Shown here: piece after piece, positions 59,054-64,000 of the stretch
How the letters are laid out: every line of letters begins with the position of its first letter
How positions within the stretch are numbered: the first letter of the stretch is position 1
NCBI GenBank assembly: GCA_028023455.1
Contig: JAQFVV010000157.1
Coordinates: 1,922,001-1,986,000 of the forward strand
Length of the DNA stretch: 64,000 nucleotides
Origin: Epiperipatus broadwayi
Lineage: Eukaryota; Onychophora; Udeonychophora; Euonychophora; Peripatidae
Direction of reading: 5' to 3'
Position numbers and translations under genes: made by a program
Notes under the pieces: generated by a model
Told to the model about the DNA's origin: nothing
Seen by the model: the letters and a program-made list of their open reading frames with translations, nothing else
Databases searched by the model: none

Positions 59054-59230
59054 CAGTAATGTCACTGATATATATTGGTTTTTTCTCTCCCACATGTTTC
59101 ACTTCTTGTTAATCCCAATGTATATTTCTTTATATTTTATGTTCTGTAGCCTTTGTATTGCTCCTGGAAAAATGCATTTATTAAAAATCTTTATTCTTAT
59201 TTCCTTCTTAGTTATATATATTTTTTGAAA
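59054..59230 (-). mobile_element. RTE-like LINE fragment (family F1, copy e)
   Basis: The + strand text CAGTAATGTCACTGATAT, CTCTCCCACATGTTTCACTT, CTTGTTAATCCCAATGTATA and GCCTTTGTATTGCTC follows the order of the F1 C-terminal region at 48120-48240. The copy is short, strongly diverged and antisense to TAF4. It adjoins F2 copy d. Confidence 0.6.
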
Positions 59231-62200
59231 TATATATATAAAAATCATTAACTTGATAGGAATCTGTTCTGCTACAATATATATGTATACACTGCATGTA
59301 ATTTTTTCCATTGTTTATTGTAAATTTTCCAAAATCAGTTGTTTTTGGTCCACCTAATGTCTTTTAGTTTTGCTAAATTTAAGTCAAGCTTTTATTTTTT
59401 TGTGTCCATGAAAATATATTGCATTACATATTTGATACCAGTTGATGAATGAATTGTTTCCTTTCTGGTGTGGGTTTTAAAAATCATTCATGTTGTAAAA
59501 ATTTTTTAAAGCATACTATTTATTAATTTTACTTCCAAGTAGTTTTAGCCAGAACAGTTATTACTGTGCAAAATGGTAACTATGTTTATTTTTATTTGTA
59601 ATTTTATTTTTGTAAAATAATTGTATGCATATTATTTGTTATAAGAATTTATCCACTGTATTTTAAATACTTTTTAACAAAAACCATTTATTGTTGTTAA
59701 AAAATGTTTAAAGTCCAGTGGATAAATTGCATTTATATAAGATATTTCAGCAAAATAAAGAAAGTGGTGAATTAGGTAATATTTCATATTATTTTTTATT
59801 TGGATAGGCATTCCATAAGTTGTATTTGAGGTGTAGATATATGTTTGTATGCATAAGTGTTGCATAAGTTCACTTTGATTAGTTTATATATTTTTAGCAT
59901 TTCAGTAAGTACCTGAAGGATTATTAATCTTTTTTTAGATTAGAAATTTTTGTATTTTATATAGTCCTTCATGTAGATTTTAAATTTAGTGAAGTTTAAT
60001 TATATCTATAATATTTTTTGAAATTGCAGCGATAATTTCTACTTTTTACTTTGTCATATTTTTCACTTATTAGCCTTGTTTGATCTCGTATTTGTAGAAA
60101 TTATAATTAATATATAAATCCCCACTTCCCTTAAATGTTTACAATTGTATGTTTGAAAAGAGGAGAATTTACATTCATTAATTTTAAATCTTATACATCT
60201 ATATATTTCTTTGTATTTATATTTTATATTTAGATTTGTAGATGTCTCTTTGTTTTATTTTATCATCTTGTGTACTTGAATTGCATGTTTTGATATATAA
60301 GTATATTTTTATCTTTAGAATTAGAACTGTTAATTACTTTTTGCAAGTCACATTTATATATATATGCACCTAATATTTAAAATTTTATGGAAAGAGAATA
60401 GATTATAATTAATTGTAAGTAAATCCTAATCCTAATGTATTTTCCACATTTCTCTCCCATTATCTCATTTTCACCACAATAAGAAGTAATTGAATTTAAG
60501 TATGGGTTAATCAAAATATTGTTGTTGTAAAAATTTAAATATTTATAGTTTACGGACTGTGTGAATGTTTTCAACATAGTTTCTGACAATGCATTTTAAT
60601 TACTGAGAGATTTTATTTTTTGGAATATTTTTGTATTTTGTTCATTGATATATAAATTAGTCTTCATAATTGGAAAAATTGTTTTTTTTTTATATATTGT
60701 AACCGGCCAATTTTGTTAATAATGATGAATGATGATGCCCTTTTTGTAACAGGGTAAATTATACTAACTTTTAATTAGTATTTTATCAAAATCGAATTTT
60801 TCCAATTCTAACAATTGTATTTAATAATTCACATATTATACGTTTTCCCATGCTCACTAACTATTAGTTTACTAATCTAGTCATGCATATAGGCAGCATT
60901 TTATAATGGATAAAATTTGCCTGTACTGAGGAAAATGATCGATATAATCTAATTCTAAAATCTAAATAAAATCTAACCTAATTTAATCTAATCTAGCTCA
61001 ATCGGGTCGCCATTATGTAATGAACTATGATAAAACACTAATAATCGTTACTAAAGCCTAGTTTATTTAAACTATGTGTAAAACGAAATAACAATGAGGT
61101 TATCTGCTCCAGAATCAACAAATCCATCACAATTACAAAGTAAACTGCAATAAGCAGTGAAACCATATATCATTGCCCTAAACAATACTATATGATTAAG
61201 CTAACTATTTGATTATTAATTGGAAGAAAGTTAATTCGAACTAATAACTAAACTAGATTCCAACATACTTTATTAATCTATTGTTATTATAATAATTCAA
61301 ATTTACTTTAATATTTAATGATAGTGCATTTTATCTAAACAGATGAGCCTCTAAATAACTATAATTGCATTTTACGAAACATTTTTAAAACTTATACACT
61401 ACTTTAAATGTTGAAACAAAATAATCTTTTACTCCAAATTTATATTTGGTTTAATAAAATGCTAAATACAATGTATAAACAATTTATTTGTATCTGCCAA
61501 TAAAGCAATACGTAATTATTGCTTTGTTTATATTTTAAAATGGAATACTGCAAGAGAGCTTATTACCAACAAATCTATTAGATAATTTCTAACTCTACAA
61601 TGTTCAATCACATTATGTACAATATATCTTAAGTTTCCATAGGATGTTTATTAACTTATAATCACTAATACTGTTTATTTAAATTTCAATCAATTGAATA
61701 TGAAATTGATTTTATTAATAATTAAGCTATATAACAATATTTGACAGTTATTCATATCACAGATAACATTCAATTAAACTAGTCAATGAAATTTGTTATC
61801 TTTACTTTAGAGAAATTTAAAAATAGTTAAGACAAGCCATTCTAAAACAATGACAAAGTACGATCTATTTAGACTTTCATGACGGGACTAGATAAGCAAA
61901 GAAATGATTGACTCTAAGCTAATGATATTTACCTATAATATTAACTAAAATATATATAAGCAAATACTCAAATGGAGAAGTAAATATAAAATTTATATAT
62001 AAATAAGATTAAAAAAAATTATAATATCCAAAACTTATCATATTTTATATTCTAGTTCATTTACCAAGTTGAGTTTGAATCTTGAACCGAATTTTAAATA
62101 GCAAAATCATCTTACACAATCCAAATAAAATAATTAACAGAGTCATAGCATTTAAATCAACTCAATTTATTGGATTATAAAAAAAAAATTGGTAAAATTA

Positions 62201-64000
62201 ATAACAAAATACAATAGGAGATTAATCTATATTTCTGATTGATTGAATTAATAAAAAAAATGATAAAATTTCTGTGGGTGACTCTAAACTATGTTGCGAA
62301 AACAATAGTGACACATATATAAAAAAAATGAATGAATGGAGGGAGAGATTTTTGGATATCTTAATGAACATTTTTATATAACAGATACCAAATATATGCA
62401 GTTGAATGAGATTGAACTCTGTTTGTTCATTAAAATAATAATCGATAAATAAATACGAAATAAAATGATATTTTAAACTAAATTTTACATATACAAAAAT
62501 CAAATTGGATATTTAAAAAAAAAACATTGGGTCGTATTAATATATAGATTCAGACAAGAGTTCAAATAATTAGTAAAGAAATCTCTCCAAACATTTCATT
62601 GCATAAATTCTATTACACCTAAATATACGATATTTATGATTTAAATAAAATAGAAATCATTCTTTTAAAATATATAAAAAAATAATATGCACACATATTT
62701 ATATTAAAAAAAAATTATACCCTAAATAAAAGTCTGTCCATTTCATTATCCATTGATTAATCATAGCTTCTTTATTTCCATCCTAAGGTGTGGAAATGAA
62801 TTTATTTCCTTGAGTAGAGATAATGTTCAGATAGAATAATACCATTAAATTAAGTAAAGAATTTTAATTTAGGAGATTGAAGTTTAAATTGCTTATTAAT
62901 ATACATTAATCCAGTTGATTTTCCTGTCTTGAAACATGGTATCCATTGAATAGTTACATCCGGATTTAAAAAAAAAAAAAATAACCGATTTCATACAACA
63001 CATTTTTTTATAGGTTTCTCTTTTTTCACATTTTTGTTTGTTGTCTTCTTTGGAACTTTCTTCAACCAGCCACTCTTCAAACTGAATGGGCAGAATGCTA
63101 ATTCTTTATTCTTCCATATTTTATAGCTTCACGAATTTAAAATAAAGTTTTAAAGAAATTTTTCTTAAGAACTGAGAAATGTGTCAGTCTTCAGCAATGG
63201 CAAAATATGATAAGAGTCCTATTACAGTCTTTTCTGGCTATTTATATTATCTCTTTCTGATGTTCTGGATGTCATAACAACTGTTGGAATTCATTCTGAA
63301 ATTGCTCAATGCCAAACGATATGTTCCAGTAACTTTCCCACTTTGTTTTGCAAGTGCCATATAAGTTTGGAGAGAAATAGATACATTGAAATGAAATCTA
63401 AGTTCAATATGATTCTTTCTTTATTATTTTTAAACCAAAATAAAGAATTGATATTACAATCTTGATTCACTTTATAAATATAGATAATTTATATATGTTT
63501 TTTTTTTTAATAATAATAATTTTTTTAAATTAATTTACAAACAAAAATATCTGACATATAAAAAACATTCTCTTATATGTATACTAATGTTATTATCGTG
63601 ACTGCAGTAACAGAAATTAAAATATGTAAAAATAATACTGATCCTATTCAAGTAAACTTTTATTTCACACTGAACTATTTCCAAAATTTATTTATTTGTC
63701 TGTATGTTTTTCTTGAGTTTGATTATAACAGACTTAGTATTTTGAAGCTAGAATTAACAGCAAATAATACTATTTAAAAAGCTTTAGGTTGCCATGGTTA
63801 TCAATTTAAACTTATATTTTCAAGATCTCCCATTATCCATTTATCAAGTAAAAAGAAAACCAAATAAGATCAATAAACTTCTTTTTTTTTTTTAATATTT
63901 TGAACAAATCTGAATACTCACAATATATAATATAGTTTAACCACTTTGTAAAAATTTTTAAGTTTACTCTGATTTAAAAAATAAAACTAGTAGTTGAATT
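59231..64000. other. Right end of window, no gene recognised
   Basis: Presumed TAF4 intron. A block from about 60698 (TGTAACCGGCC) to about 62958 has a different base composition, being A- and C-rich on the + strand. It contains GGGTCGCCATTATGTAATGA at about 61004, which on the minus strand gives a TGGCGACCC-like string next to ...TTACA. This hints at an LTR-type element, but the ends and duplications do not match. The rest shows only low-complexity runs. Confidence 0.3.

Noticed and set aside
59231-64000. Further TAF4 exons, including the TAF12-binding histone-fold region
   Set aside because: I searched the slightly G+C-richer patches (for example 63040-63120 and 63180-63370) for TAF4-like words and splice sites and found none that fit.

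Overview
This window is from a eukaryote with an A+T-rich genome (about three quarters A+T by eye). It has spliceosomal introns longer than 10 kb and a dense layer of decayed transposons. The only host gene recognised is on the + strand. Three exons (28210-28617, 43580-43669, 55409-55534) join in phase 0 and encode part of the TFIID subunit TAF4, including its TAFH/NHR1 domain. The gene enters from the left and leaves to the right, and neither end was found. The TAFH wording resembles arthropod TAF4, and the transposon mix (RTE-like LINEs, hAT, Penelope-like elements, a tRNA-derived SINE) fits an invertebrate, perhaps an arthropod or chelicerate. The species cannot be named from this.

Region 1-12 kb is a nest of insertions. 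An RTE-like LINE fragment (family F1) opens the window. A second LINE family (F2, minus strand, with a C2H2 zinc finger at its C-terminus) runs in pieces from about 2.6 to 12.0 kb. It is split by a G+C-rich LINE 3' end, by a hAT transposon with a perfect 8-bp target duplication, and by a 3.7-kb unit with inverted ends that carries another F1 copy. Region 12-23 kb holds two copies of a third LINE family (F3, minus), a fourth (F4, plus), a hairpin MITE and a tRNA-like SINE with a 15-bp duplication. Region 23-26 kb holds two Penelope-like (PLE) insertions whose copies are arranged as inverted pairs.

The TAF4 introns hold further elements. These include a possible solo LTR (33.7-35.3 kb), a 1.1-kb TIR transposon of unassigned superfamily with a perfect 8-bp duplication (39.6-40.7 kb), a nearly open F1 element inserted in an F2 element (46.9-51.9 kb), and an F2 copy carrying a hAT MITE (57.2-59.1 kb). 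Recognisable LINE pieces inside the TAF4 unit are all antisense to it, whereas upstream of 28 kb both orientations occur.

The strongest candidate for something unusual is the PLE insertion at 24810-25874. Two 5'-truncated copies lie head to head, each 3' end faces the target, a 13-bp duplication flanks the pair, and a related uninterrupted version of the target lies about 240 bp away. All alignments were made by eye, so boundaries in degraded elements are approximate.
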